NCBI RefSeq assembly: GCF_964656455.1
Contig: NC_135722.1
Coordinates: 51,850,628-51,914,627 of the forward strand
Direction: 5' to 3'
DNA: 64,000 nucleotides
Source: Halichoerus grypus
Lineage: Eukaryota > Chordata > Mammalia > Carnivora > Phocidae
Shown here: positions 32,001-44,130 of the stretch, piece after piece
How the letters are laid out: every line of letters begins with the position of its first letter
Position numbering within the stretch: the first letter of the stretch is position 1
Notes under the pieces: generated by a model
What the model was told of the DNA's origin: nothing
The model's database searches: none
What the model saw: the letters and a program-made list of their open reading frames with translations, nothing else
Translations under genes and position numbers: made by a program

Positions 32001-34984
32001 GTTTCTCTCAGGGATGGGGGGGGGGACGGGCACTGCATACTGGACCCAAAGAATTATACCAGAGTCTCCTGCCTTGCCGCAGCTCCGAATCTCTGCCCCA
32101 TCACTTGCCCTGGCACCAGATTTCTGCCCCAACCCATCCATGGTGTGGCCCGTCCTCTGGGGTCCTCTGAGCAGCAGCCCTCAGGACAATGAGGACTAAG
32201 TTGGGGCCCCAGCAGCTGGGTGTATGAAGAGCTGCCTCAGTCCCCTGGTGGGGAGCTGGGGGCCACTAGTGAGTCCCTAGGACTCTAGGTCAGGGCCCTT
32301 TCCCCCCAGGATGCAAGGCAAGTCCAGGTCCCAGTCCTGGCTCCATCAGTTCTTGCCTGAAGTGCTGGGAAAGTCTTGTCACATTTTGAGCCTCAGTTTC
32401 CCCCTCCATAAAGCAGAGCTGTCACCCAGATGACTATGACACGTCACCATGTATGTACTAGAGACCACACTCACTCGTCATCTGCTCACTCCTCTGCTGC
32501 GAAGACAGACACTTCCTGTTCCTTAGCCCCAAGGCCTTGGCCTGTCCTGACCAGAGGGGCCCTTGGTGCTGGCCTTGTAGCCAGGCTCTAGTCTAGACCC
32601 CGCAGCACTCTGGGGCTCTCCATTACCCCAGCCCCCAATGACTATCACACCCTGCCTCCAGCCACGTCCCCCTGCAGGGTTCCAGACTGGATACCCCACT
32701 GCCCCCTGGACCTCCGTCTGGGTGGCCCCAGGCACTGCACAGTCCCCACCCCACCATGCACTCTCCAGGGAGAGTGCTACCTCCAACAAGGCTACCTCCG
32801 ACCTAGGTGGGACCTTTGAGCAAATTAGAAAAAAATGCCTCTTCCTTCAGGAGCCCCACAGCAGGACCTGCAGCTCAGCAAAGAGGACAGGCTAGGTTGC
32901 AGGACCCCCTCTCCCAGCTCTCACCTCACCCCCTCCTAGCCAGATACCCTTGGACAGTGCACAACATGCACATCGCACACAGTGGACCTGGTGAGAGGTA
33001 GGCCATTTTAACAACCCCCTTGGGGTAGCCAGTTGAGCATCATCCTAAAAAAATATAAAACCAGTTTTATTCATGCCCATGGTGCATTAAAGACTAGGGG
33101 ACAGTAAACATCCCTGAGCTCAATTTCAGGCCTAGCCCTAATTCCCACCCTAATCTTGAAAGACTATCACTTTCTACAACTTTCATGTCTGTACTGTTTA
33201 AAGTTTTTATAGTTGTGTATCACTTTTATAATTAGAAGACAAAATGATAAAAGTCTCTTAAGTCTATTAGAATTGAGTTTGTCCCAGTACGTTCCTCAAA
33301 ACCATTATTAAAAAATACCCTTATGATTTTAAATGTAACATGAGTAGACGACTAAGAGGACAGTGATAAACGAAGCTGATTTCCTGGGCCATCTGGACTG
33401 GAGAATGAGAAACTGAGACCCAAAGCTCACTCCCCCCCTCCCACCATGGTCTTATCCTCCCCAAGGTCTAAAACACAGCCTAGCAGATAAGGACGGGAAG
33501 GCCAGCAGCAGAGTGCAGCCCAGGGACTTTCAAATGGGAAATGGACTGAGGTCCATTAGTAAACATGAGACTTCAGAGTCCCGTGGTTTGTCCTCTAGAC
33601 AGCATCTGACCCCATCCTAGCCCTGACCGTCACCCACGTTTCCCCAAACCCCACCGGGGGCCCCCTCATGCCCAAGCCCCACCCTGGAGAGGGTCAGCTA
33701 GGAAGGAAGGTATGGAATCAAGTGTGACTATCTGGAGTACCTCACTTGCAAATTAATGAAACTGAAAGTTAAATGATTTGGGGTTTAGGCCTTGTCAAAG
33801 TCTGTGACATTCGAATCCCCCTTGGCCGACCATGTACTCCCACCTTCAAACAGATCACTCAGGATCACTCTGGGCCATTCCCTCCCATTTCTCCTGAGCC
33901 TCCTCATTACCTTATTTTGACACACACCTCCCTCTCCATCCCCACTGCGCCCATCCACTCCAGCCTCCCAGGCAGGCCTGGATCTCCAGGGCCTCCTCCC
34001 TGCTTCCCGCCCTTGCCCCACCTTTAGCCAGCACACCCTTCAGCCTACCCCGTAACTGCCCCCAAGGCAGAGCCCCTCACCTAACCCTAACCACATAGCC
34101 CTGACCCACACCCAACTTCCCTGTGCCCCAGGCCTTCACTGCTCAGGCACAGCACCTGAGGAGACCTGGGACACTCCCCGCAGGAGCACACGCGGCTCTG
34201 GTCTGTCCCCTGACCTCAGGCACTGTAGTCCTCTCCTCAGCTGGGGGCTCCCCAGGTAGGGTAAGGCCAGGGCTGCTACAGGGTTACTCCAGGAAGGTCC
34301 TCCTCTGTGTCCACTGCCCCCTACAGCGGGGCAGGGTGGGGACGGGGCAGGGGGGTGGCTCTTAACACTATAAATGAGGCAGAAACAGGAAGAAACAGGG
34401 CTGACCACATGGTGGGTGGGAGCGCCCAGGGCTGACAATAGGTTCCCAGGCAGCAGGAGTGGGCAGAACCAGAGTCACATGCTGGGACTCTCAGAGGGGT
34501 TGAGGGCTAGCCCTGGCCCTGGCCTGGGAGAAGGACGGAAGGCTGCTTGACTCCATGCTCTCTGAGCTGCCCCAGAACCTGATGTGCCTACCCACCCAGG
34601 AGGAGAGACTTGGCTCCCCTGCACCTGAGAACTAGCAGCCCAGGAGAACAGAGACCCGAACCTCCCTCTCCCTAGGTGGCCCCTGGAATGGAGAAGCCCA
34701 AAGATAAGCAGACCCCTTGATGCTGGCACCTGAAAGGAGTAAGCTGCCTGTCTGCCTGGGGTGGAGGTGACCAGACTGGCAGGGCGGGCGCTGGAAAGGA
34801 GAGAGAGAGACCGGGTACCGGCCTCACAGGCTCTGGCCTCCAGTGTGATGTGTGATCTCAGCCTCCCCAGCTATAGAGCCAGACAGAAGACGAGAAGCCT
34901 CCCTGACTCGGCCTCTCCTCTCCAACTCACGGAGAACATTCTAACCTACTATCCGACCGGGCCATCCTTGCCTAAAACAACAAA

Positions 34985-35165
34985 AGGTGGTGATTATGAA
35001 GTGCTTACCATCTACCAGGTGCTGTGCTAAACACCTGTGGATTGCTTTATACCATCCTCACGACAGTCTAGAAAGTGAGTGGTTTTAGCCCACCTTAGAG
35101 ATGAGAAAGAAACTAAGCCTCAGAGAGGTTAAGTAACTTGCCTAAAATAACACAGGAGCCAGCAT
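34985..35165 (-). repeat. MIR SINE, antisense
   Basis: GTGCTTACCATCTACCAGGT, TCCTCACGACAGTCTAGAAA, AAGCCTCAGAGAGGTTAAGT and AACTTGCCTAAAATAACACA follow the MIR consensus on the minus strand. Confidence 0.88.
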
Positions 35166-35519
35166 CTGACCCAAGGGCTGCCTGGGCCCCTCCTTCTACT
35201 CCATCTCCTCAGAGGGAACAGTGCAGAGGAAGGCAGAGAGCAGGGAGGACACGGGGGGGTTGAGTGGGCAAGAGAGAGGGAGCATGAGTGCAGGCTGAGA
35301 AGGGCCTTGAAGGCTAATGCTAAGACACCTGCCCTTACTGTTCGGACAGCTGGAAGCCATGAAGGCAGCAGGGCGCTTCCGGGATGGATCACAGGGCGGC
35401 AGGTGGGCGGGTGGCCGGGCGCCCAGGGGTGCCCGGCTGCTGGGAGACTTGGGAATTCACATAATCTCTGAGTCTCCAGTTCGCCATCTGCACGATGGGG
35501 ATTACGACAGTTCCACCAT

Positions 35520-36060
35520 GCAGACTTGTGAGGAATGAATGCATGCCTTCAAAACACAGCCCAAATCTGACCGGTTCTCACTCTCCAGAGACTTCCCACC
35601 TCCCCCAGACTAAACGCCAAAGCCAGTACATGGCCTGCCAGGCTGCACGGTCTACCCCCACTGTCTCTGCCTCCTTGCTGTTACTCCAACCCACTCTGTG
35701 TGCTCTAACCTCAGAGCTGGGCACTGGAGCTCTTCTGCCTGGAATACTCTTCCACCCATCTGATGACTCACTCCCACACTTTTTCCAGCACTTTCTCAGA
35801 GGCAAGGCCTTCCTTCCCTGAACACTCTACCTAAAAATGTGCCCCCCGTGAGTCCCTGACCCTGTGTCGTTTTTCACCTTATCACTGTTGGGTTACATAC
35901 TCGGATGCCACATACCACTGTTGGGTTACACTACTGCATTACACATTTATTTGTTCATTGTCAGTCTCCTCAACCAGAGGACAGGGGCATTGTCTCATTC
36001 ACAGCCCTATGCCCAGTAGCCAGAAGTGGCCGGCCCCTGGAGGAATGGATGAATGGACAT
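35520..36060 (+). repeat. L2 LINE 3' end
   Basis: CTTCTGCCTGGAATACTCTT, TTTCTCAGAGGCAAGGCCTT and CAACCAGAGGACAGGGGCAT followed by a CCTATGCCCAGTAGCC block and GGAATGGATGAATG match the L2 3' end in order. Confidence 0.7.
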
Positions 36061-36479
36061 TCACAAAGGCCTGGCTCACCTCAGTCAGGAGCTTGGGACA
36101 GGGGCCTGCGATGCGGGTAGGGAGAGGGATGGTTGGACAAGGTGTCCAATAAGGTGTCAAGGTTCAGACTGGAGTTCTAGGAGTCAAAGATTCAACTCCG
36201 AGGTTCCTTGGCCCCCTCTGTGGTTGGGCTTGCCCCTTCTCTGCACCTGAAGCTGCCGCAGCCACCTCCTGCTGTGCTGGCCTGATAAAGCCCACTCAGG
36301 GAGCCCTCACCCGCACAGAGGAAGTGCTGACTCTCAGACCCCCCACCCCCACCCCGCCCGCCTTGCTGCCCACCCGGAGCAGGTCAGAGCCCGCCCAGAC
36401 TTCCAGGAGTCTCTGAGACCAGCCCTGCCCCCTCTGCCCTGCCTACCCCTTCCATGACTATTACCCCGTGGGGTTCAAA

Positions 36480-36850
36480 AGGCCTCCACCCTCTGGCTCC
36501 TGTCACTCACTCCTCTCCCATCTCATTCCCTCCACTCCCACTGCCTGACACTTGACCTCCAGGTCTTTGCTTATACCGTTCCCTCTGCCTAGAACATCAT
36601 TCTCTCCCTTGCTCTTCAAGGTAGAGCTTCAAGTGCACTTGAAGTTCAAGTGTCAACTTCAAGGGTCACCTGCTCCAGGAAGCAGTCTGTGACTTGCATG
36701 GCCACAGCCCTGATCACACTGGGATGTCACTATCTGTGACTCTCTCCTCACAGACTTGGCTGGGTGCTCCTTGAAAGCAGGACCAGGGTCTGATTCCCCT
36801 GCATCCAGCCTGAGGTTGGCAGACAGTGAATATCTGCTGATTGAATGAAC
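36480..36850 (+). repeat. L2 LINE 3' end
   Basis: CCAGGTCTTTGCTTATACCG, TCCCTCTGCCTAGAACATCA, CTCCAGGAAGCAGTCTGTGA and the GAATATCTGCTGATTGAATG end are L2 3' features. Confidence 0.72.
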
Positions 36851-38870
36851 ATCTCCCAATTTTATACATGGAAATTTAGTGCCCAGGCAAGTGATGACTT
36901 GTCCAAGGTCACAGTGCAATCAGTGGCCGGAATGTGGCTAGAACCTGGCCTCTGGCTTCCTAGATCATGCACCTCCCATTCCCCTCGTGCCCACCCAGTT
37001 ACAGCTCTAGTCTCCTGCCTGCCAGACCCCAGGCCTGCCTTCCCCCAGCGCTCCATACCCACCAACTACCTGCTCCTTAGGCACTGGGCACCCAGAGAGG
37101 TGCAAGAAACCAAACTAACCAGGGCCACAGGGCAAGTCAGCACCAGGACCCAGGACGCCCAGACTGGACCCCCTTCCACTAGCCTGTTCCTTGGAAGAAG
37201 TGGGAGGGACCAGTCCCCTCAGGTGACCTCAGAGATACGGCAGCAACCCCCGCCCCGACTTGGGCTAGGCAGGCCCAGCACGGAGAAATGTGGGTTTTCA
37301 GGTCACTGGCAATAGAGGCAAATGAGTGTCCTGGTTCATGTCTCAAAACAGAAACTGGAACAGAACCACTAGAACAACTAGATGCTCCCTGGATCTTTGG
37401 CCTCCCTCCCTAGGCTTAGTACATCTATCTTCACAGCTGAGGAGACAGAAGAGGGAGGAAGAGCCCCAGTCTGAGGGGAGAGGCAGGCGTTTAGCTGAGG
37501 CTCCAGCACCCCTTCAGCAAGCAAGACAGACCCCCCCCCAAAGCTGGCCTGTTGTCATCTGGCAAAGCCTCGTCCCCAACCCTGCTCTCCGAAGGGCCCT
37601 TTTCCCCCACCAGGCTAGGGTTGGCTCTGGGAACAAACTCTGCCATTTCAGCTGCAGACTCACAGTGGCCTGCCTAGATGAAGGTCCCTGCTCAAATGGA
37701 TAAAGCCTCACCTAGCTCACATATCAAGGAGCGCAACGCCCAGCACCTCCTACCCCAATCCACTGGGATGCTGAATGCTGATCACACCTGCACAAAGGTG
37801 AAATCACAGGTCCTCCAAGGATGCATCTGGGCCCAATAGCACCCACGGGCACATGCACGGTGCCTGCCCAGAGGGTGCGGAGCAGGAAGGAGATTGGAAG
37901 CACAACCCAGGAAGGAACACACCCAGCCAGGAAGTCTCCAAGGAGGAAAACACTTCTCTCAGGGGAGGGAACAGGCCACCTTCCCACAAGGTGGCTCCCA
38001 CTCTCATGCCCAAGGCCCTTTGAGGGCAGCTGCTGTGCCCATAGGCTCAGAGGGGCACCGGAAGGAGCGGGTGAGGGTGGCAGCATTGCAAAATATTCAA
38101 AGGCCCTGAGCCAAGGCCCAGCCTCCCTGCCCCCTGAGGAGGGGCAGTGCCTCCCTTAGGGCTCCCAGGCTCAGGTCTCTGTCCACCAGACTGTCATGGC
38201 CCTTGAGCCTGGCTCTGATCCTCCAAGACTGGACCTGGGCCTGCTGAGCCACATTCCATGTTGGCCCTGGGAGGACCTGGCTCACCCATCAGCGTGACCC
38301 AGACCTTGCTCGGTGACCCAGCCAGCCATCAGCTCTCCCTGGGCCTCCCCTCAACCCCATCCTGGTATCCAGGATGACAGCCCCACCGCCAGCAAATGAA
38401 GAGGATGCCTGGCTTCTACCTGTTCCCTCCCCGTTCCCCACCGAGGTGGCTCTCTCTTCTGCTACCACCTAGTCCCTTCTAGGGTCTGGTTCTCAGATTT
38501 CTTGAAAGGCGACAGCTGGGTGCTCATGCTGGGGGTGGGGGTGCAGAGAGCACACAGAGCCTGGAGGCCAGCTGTACCACTGACCCCCAGAAGCAGCTCT
38601 GAGAAGCTCCAGGCCTTGTCTGTCTGGCACCAGCCAGCCAAGGTGTGGCACAGGACTCAGCCTCAACTCAGGGGTTATCCAGTCCAATTTGAGGCTTTGC
38701 AGGCTCTTGGAACCCAGAATTTTGGAAATTTAGAAGCTGGGAATCACCAGCACACAAAACCCTGGAATCCTTGAATCCCCAATGCCTAGAATCTCACTCA
38801 GAATCCTAAAATCCTAGCTGCTCAATGTGGGGAGAGAGAGGAGTGGAGAAGGTCCCCTACCCCACCTTAC

Positions 38871-38935
38871 CTGCTCTGTTTGATTCGTTCCTGTCCTGAT
38901 GTGTCCACACCTAGAGACTGGGGTGGAAGCTGCCT
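38871..38935 (-). other. ARAP1: Candidate non-coding alternative 5' exon of ARAP1
   Basis: A 65-bp segment with acceptor CCTTGGTCTTTACAG and donor AGCAG|GTAAGGTGG on the minus strand, between the CpG-island first exon and 27,130-27,213. It has no ATG, so it would not disturb translation. Supported only by its splice signals. Confidence 0.4.
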
Positions 38936-41900
38936 CTGTAAAGACCAAGGGAAGCTGAGTTCAGAGCCCTGGCCCCGGCATTGTGGTGGAAAGGAGGAGA
39001 GGGGAGAAGAGAATGCCAGGAGCAAGGCAGTGCCCTCTGGGGCAGTAGGGAAGGAGGCAAAGGAGACCCAGGCATATGGGGTAGCAAGATGCAGGGGCAG
39101 CTCCCCAGTCCTGGGGGCTGTCCCACTCCAATACTGGCCTGGCCAGAAGGAAGTAGGGCCAGGCCAGACTACCCCAGTGAGAAAGATGTTAGTTCCTTGC
39201 CATGGGAATGGAGACAGAGGAGTGGTCATGAGAGGTCCCAATCCTCCTCTCTCTCCCCCTTGCCCTCACAACAATGAAGATAATAAGGAGGATGAAGATT
39301 TTGCCACATTCCTCCCTGCTGTGGTCGGTGGGGGAAGGCGGCCTCTCTGACCTCTGAATCCTCCTCTGGACCCCTCTGGCACTGAGCACCACACTCTTGA
39401 CCATAGCTGGTCCCTGTTTCTTGGCCTCGCGGCTCTGGAACCATGTCCCCCAGGTTTGTTCATTCAGTCACTGACATCTGGCTGGTCCACATCCCAGGCA
39501 CCATAAGGGGACTCAGTTTGGGCAGGGAGAAAGACTCAGGCCCTGTGAGAAGGCAGGTGGGCAGCGTGTGAGGGAAGTCACGGCTTCAGAGGCCCAGGAG
39601 GCCCGGACCAGGCCCCAGGCAGGGAGGTGGCGTGCGGGCCTCAGAGCCTCTGCCTGGGTGTCGGTTCCAGCTCTCCCTTTCCTCAGCTGAGGGACCACAG
39701 GCAAGTCCCTTGGCTTCTGCTCACCTCAGTCTCCTCATCAGCAAAACAGGGCCCGGGAGAGCCGTTGTATTCAACAAAGCCCAGAGCAGACAGGACAGGA
39801 CAAGAGCAGCGAGCAGACCTCCAAGAGGTGCTTGTCCCCATGGGGGGCTCAGAACTTGACAGCAGTCGGTCCCGTCTACAAGCAGGGTGCCCATGCAGGC
39901 CCGCCGTCCCCACAGCTGGCTGCCAGCAATGTCACTTGACCATGTGGCCCTCCACGCCCTGCCTGCCACCCAGACTGGGAATTCCCAGGGTAGAACAGGG
40001 TTTGGATCTCCTCCACCTGCAGTGTCTCCCAGTGCTCAGAGTTCTCACTGTGAGGAGGGAGAGATTCAGACTCCCAGCTCTTCCCTGTAATGGGTGATCT
40101 TAGGCAAATCACTTCACCTTTCCAGGCCTGTCTCCTCAACAAAATGGGAATGGTACCTACCCCACCAGATTATTCTTGAGGATTAAATCAGTCCAAAAAA
40201 ATGCTTCCACAGTGCCTGGCACATAGTAAGCTTCCAAGAAACAGTAGCTACTGCCACTATTACTACTACTGTTAAATAATAATGTTGTTACTGAACTGGC
40301 CACTGAATTCCATATCCCCTCCCAGCCACTCGGACTGTCCCAATGGTCTGGAGCAGATGTCCTGAGTACAGGACAGACCTTTTCCCTTCTCAACTGTGCT
40401 CAAAAGGCTGAGACAGAGGAAAAACTCCACAGGAAGGTCACGTGGAAGACCAACCAGGCACTGTCCCCCCAGCCCCCGGCCATCCCTGACACCTGGGGGT
40501 CATCGGCCTCTTTGGGCTGTCCTCCCCAGGGCCCTCATCAGAATGTACAGGTCTGGGGGCCTGATGGGGGCAGGGGTAAGGGGACACGATGTCCTCTCTG
40601 ATCAGGGCTGGGGGGACTGGTGTTGAGTTAGAGGCAGGGCCTGAGCTCTGTGGGCAGTGTACTTGTAGGGGATCTCTGAGGGCCCCTCGTATCTTCCTGC
40701 TGTTCAGATCCTTGGAGCAGCCGCCTTAGCACAGAACCCCTTCCTGAAATATGAAACACCCCTCTGTGCAGGGCCATGAAGGGGGCTGAGGTCAGCCAGA
40801 CTGAGACCAGAGGAGGGGGTGAGAGGGCCCACGCAAGGGTCTGGACTCTACCCGTCAGGGAGGGCTGGGTCTGCTTGGCTGGGGTCACACTCTGCTCAAG
40901 GCTGCCTTGGCCACCACCCAAGGGAAAGCCCCTCACTGAGTGGACCCTGGACTGAGCTCAAGGGGTAAGGTCAAGCCGGGGGAGGGGAAATCAGGCAGAA
41001 GGAGGCAAAGGAACACCTGACTGATCCTGCCTCTACCACTTATTTGCTGTTTGGGGAGGACGAAAGTGGTTCACATACATAAAAGTGCCCACACCAGTGC
41101 TCTGTGCCTATTACTACCATCCTTCTCAGGGATGTGACTACTCAGCTTTCTGAGGTTGTTCCCCCCTCCATGTTACTGGCTGGTGATCCCCGTCTCATGG
41201 AATGATATGAAGTGAAATAAAGTGCAAATGTACAGCGTCAGGAACACGATAGGAGCTCAAGTCAAACAGAGCTCCCTCCCTTTCCCTCTTCTTACTCCAA
41301 GAGGGCCCAGACTAGGGGTCGGATCAGTCCTGACCCCCACCCACCAGGGCTCACTGCCTGATCCTGGTCTGATCTCTGGCCCTTGGCCTCAGTCTCCCCA
41401 TCTGTGAAAAAAGCTTTTGGGCCAAGTGGTATCTGAGTGTCCATGACCATATCTATTCCAGTCTCCCTCCCACCTCCATTCCCTCCTTCCTTCTCCATTT
41501 CCAACTCATGTCCTACTGCATCCCTCCTGCTGCAACAGAACCCGTGGGAGCCTAAAGTTGGGTGGAGGGGACAGCTGGTGAGCAAGCGGTATGAGGCCTC
41601 CAGCAACCCAAGGCCCACCCCAGGCTCCCAAGGGTTAAGATCCAGAGCGAAGGGCGGGGGGTGGGGGTGTTCAGCAGGGTCAGCGCTGGACAGGCGGGCC
41701 TAGAGCCCAGGGCCTGCCTCCCCTTCCCCCACCCTGGGAACAGAGGCTACTTGTTTGGGCATCAGCCGGCTGGCTTTGAGCTTGGCTAAAGGAAGAGTGG
41801 GGTGGGGAGGGGAGAGGGCCCAGAGAATAGAGGGAACTCCCCTCTCTTTAGCCGATGCCCTAGTCTTAGTCCTAGGCTAGTCCACCACTCGCCCCTAGGA

Positions 41901-42639
41901 CTCTCAGAGGCCCCTTACCCCTCTGAACTGACCCCTTCCCTCCAGGTTCTCTCGTTCCTTCATTCAAACACTCATTGCAGGGGATAAGATTTACACTCAG
42001 GCCCAATTCTTCCCCAGTGGTCTCTCTCTCGAGCATGAGACCAGGGGTTATCAGCCCATCCTACAGATGGGGAAATGGAGGCTCTGAGAAGTGTGGGGAC
42101 TTGCAGAGTCACATGTTCGATGGCTGCACAGGGACTACCCCACGTCCCAGTCATCCCCAGGGCTCTGCAGGCCCTTCCCCACAGAGCTCCAAGGAGACCT
42201 TTCCCAAGCTGTGCCACTATGAAGGACTGAAAGGTGAGGCACGGAGAAGCAATAAGCAACCCACCTGTGAGGTCCCAAAGGACCTAGAAGATATATATAT
42301 ATTTTTTTTTTTGGATGGGGAGAAAATTTCTGGAGAGGAAGGGTGGGTAAGACAAGCAACCTGCACAAAGGGCTGAGGTTTCAGGTACAGAAAAGCCTGA
42401 CTGGAGCCTGAGAGGCGGTGGGGGTGAGGCTGGGGCGATGAAGCGTGGGGGCAATCTGGGCCCCAGGTTGCCTCTGCCACCTCACCAGTTGTCAGGACTG
42501 TGCCTGGAATGACCCCCTTTTGCCCGACTCCTGTGAGCAAGTGGTGAACGAGGAGGCAAGGTCCCCCAAGCCAGGATCTGGACAATCCCCAACCAGCCAT
42601 GGGACACATGGGGATGAGTTCTCGCTATACCCTGCCCCA

Positions 42640-42960
42640 GCTACCCCTTCCAGCCATACCCATCTCCTCAAATATACCACGAAAATTCCTGCCTTTGCAC
42701 AAACTGTGCTGTCCTCTGGAGGGTCCTTATCCTTGCTAATTGCCACTTCACTTCCAAGGCGCATTCCAGTCATCTCCTTCTCCCTGGGCCTCCAAGAGTC
42801 CCAGTCCCTGATTCTATCTCAGTACCTGTCTGCACTTGTCTTCCAGATTCTGCTGGGATCTTTCTACCCTGTAATGAGCTTGCTGGGAGGTCTCCCCTAA
42901 CCTGGGCACGCTCTGCTTTCCAAGGACAGACATCCTGGGTGCCTCAGTCTGGACCTTGGT
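42640..42960 (+). repeat. L2-like LINE fragment
   Basis: ATTCCTGCCTTTGCACAAAC, TTGCCACTTCACTTCCAAGG and CAGTACCTGTCTGCACTTGT resemble a diverged L2 3' end in order. A low-identity call. Confidence 0.4.
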
Positions 42961-43689
42961 GCTCAGCACACAGTCAAATCCTACCTGAATACCTCCACAA
43001 ATCTGTACCACCCTGCAGCAACCCCCCCCCCCCCGGGGCCCGCTGCCAGCCCCTTCCCTGCAACCAAGCCTGGGGATCAAGGAAAGCTCCCCAGCACAAG
43101 AGCTTTGGGGGAGGGAAATGCATATGCCAGAAACCATACTGTGATCGTTCCTGATCAGAGTTCCCCAACACCAAAAACCACCCTTAGAGATCTTGGACCA
43201 AACGCCCACCCCATGCCCCCTAGGCTGCACTCCAAGCCTGCTCTCTCCAGTGCCAATAACCCACTCCCGGCTTGACCCCATTCAGTGAACACACATCTCC
43301 TCTTTCCAGCAATTGGGCCAGGTAGGGGCTCTTGGGAGGCCATGCCCCCATTTACTGGTGGGGAATTGAGGCACAGAGACCGGAAGTAGTCTGCCCAAGG
43401 TCACTGGAGCCCCAGGTTCAGGGCAAAGGGTCATACGAAAGTGCAGAGCTGTAAGGGTCTCCGCGGTTAACGAGGTGGGAGCCTTCATTTCACAGATGAG
43501 AAAAGCAAGGCGGCCGAGGGCGGGCTGGCTCCGGCTCCTGGGAACCTTCATGCCAAAGGACTAAGAGCTGGAAGCCCCCTGACCCGCCGGTTTGCCCTCC
43601 TCCCTACCGACTCTGGCCCGACCGCACATCCTCAGGTGATGACCCTCATCCCCATCACCAGACGAGAGCACTACCCCACTACCCTAGGA

Positions 43690-44130
43690 GAAACGCCCGC
43701 GGAAGTAGGCGCCGGGCGCACAACCGGCGCGCGGCCTTGGCGTTCCCTTCTGCGAAATGGGGAAACTCTGGTCAACACCTGGCGAAGGGGCGGCGGGCGG
43801 GGAGGTCCCGGCAGCCTCACTTACCTGTTCTGAGCGAGGACTCCACGCGGGGACGCGGGGACCCGGGGACCCGGGGTCCCGGCGCCGTCACTGACTCACG
43901 CCGGCGTAGTGAACTCGCGGCCGCAGGCCGGGCGCGCCCACCCCGCCGGGTGCTTCCGCCCGCCCCACGTGACGCCCCGGGGAGGGGAGGACCGGAGGGG
44001 CAGGGACCCGCCCCCTGCTCCGCCCCGCCTAGTCGCGGTCTCTGAGTCCGCGGGCCTGGCCCGCCTAGCGGACCCGTCCGTCTGTGCGTCTCCCGTGCCC
44101 CTCTCGTTGCTGGCAGATCCGTCTCTATCT
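43690..44130 (-). promoter_or_regulatory. ARAP1: ARAP1 CpG-island promoter
   Basis: Dense CpG, unlike the flanks. On the minus strand it has GGGCGGGG-type GC boxes near 44,005-44,030, a CACGTGAC E-box/USF-like site at 43,966-43,973 and an AP-1-like TGACTCA at 43,892-43,898, with no TATA box. It sits about 2 kb downstream of the STARD10 polyadenylation site, where the human long-form ARAP1 promoter lies. Transcription start sites are probably dispersed between 43,830 and 44,000. Confidence 0.85.
43825..43990 (-). other. ARAP1: ARAP1 non-coding first exon (5' boundary uncertain)
   Basis: Ends in a consensus donor, AGAACAG|GTAAGTGAGG, at 43,825/43,824 inside the CpG island. There is no ATG on the minus strand between the donor and about 43,990, which fits a purely non-coding leader. 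The start coordinate is an estimate. Confidence 0.75.

Larger units (their letters stand above)
27214..38870 (-). other. ARAP1 5' intron
   Basis: Holds the homopurine tract at 27,268-27,380, two antisense CAN SINEs (28,106-28,288 and 28,842-29,043), antisense MIRs (28,400-28,560 and 34,985-35,165) and L2 fragments (35,520-36,060 and 36,480-36,850). Long parts (29,100-33,000 and 37,000-38,800) are GC-moderate single-copy sequence in which I recognise nothing. Confidence 0.65.
498..44000 (-). other. ARAP1: ARAP1 gene, 5' two-fifths (partial gene span)
   Basis: ARAP1 is a phosphoinositide-responsive GTPase-activating protein for Arf and Rho GTPases that acts in endocytic trafficking (including EGF receptor), Golgi function and actin remodelling. 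Twelve coding exons on the minus strand, each bounded by AG acceptor and GT donor with matching phases, join into 2,019 nt (673 codons) without a break. Order: SAM (about 1-65), proline-rich linker, acidic linker, PH1 (about 334-427), PH2 (about 445-535), ArfGAP (about 545-665). The ankyrin, remaining PH, RhoGAP and RA parts lie left of the window. The non-coding 5' part reaches a CpG island near 43,900, about 2 kb from the 3' end of STARD10 on the same strand. Identity is by recognition of the protein; domain order and the phase-perfect exon chain leave little doubt. Confidence 0.97.
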
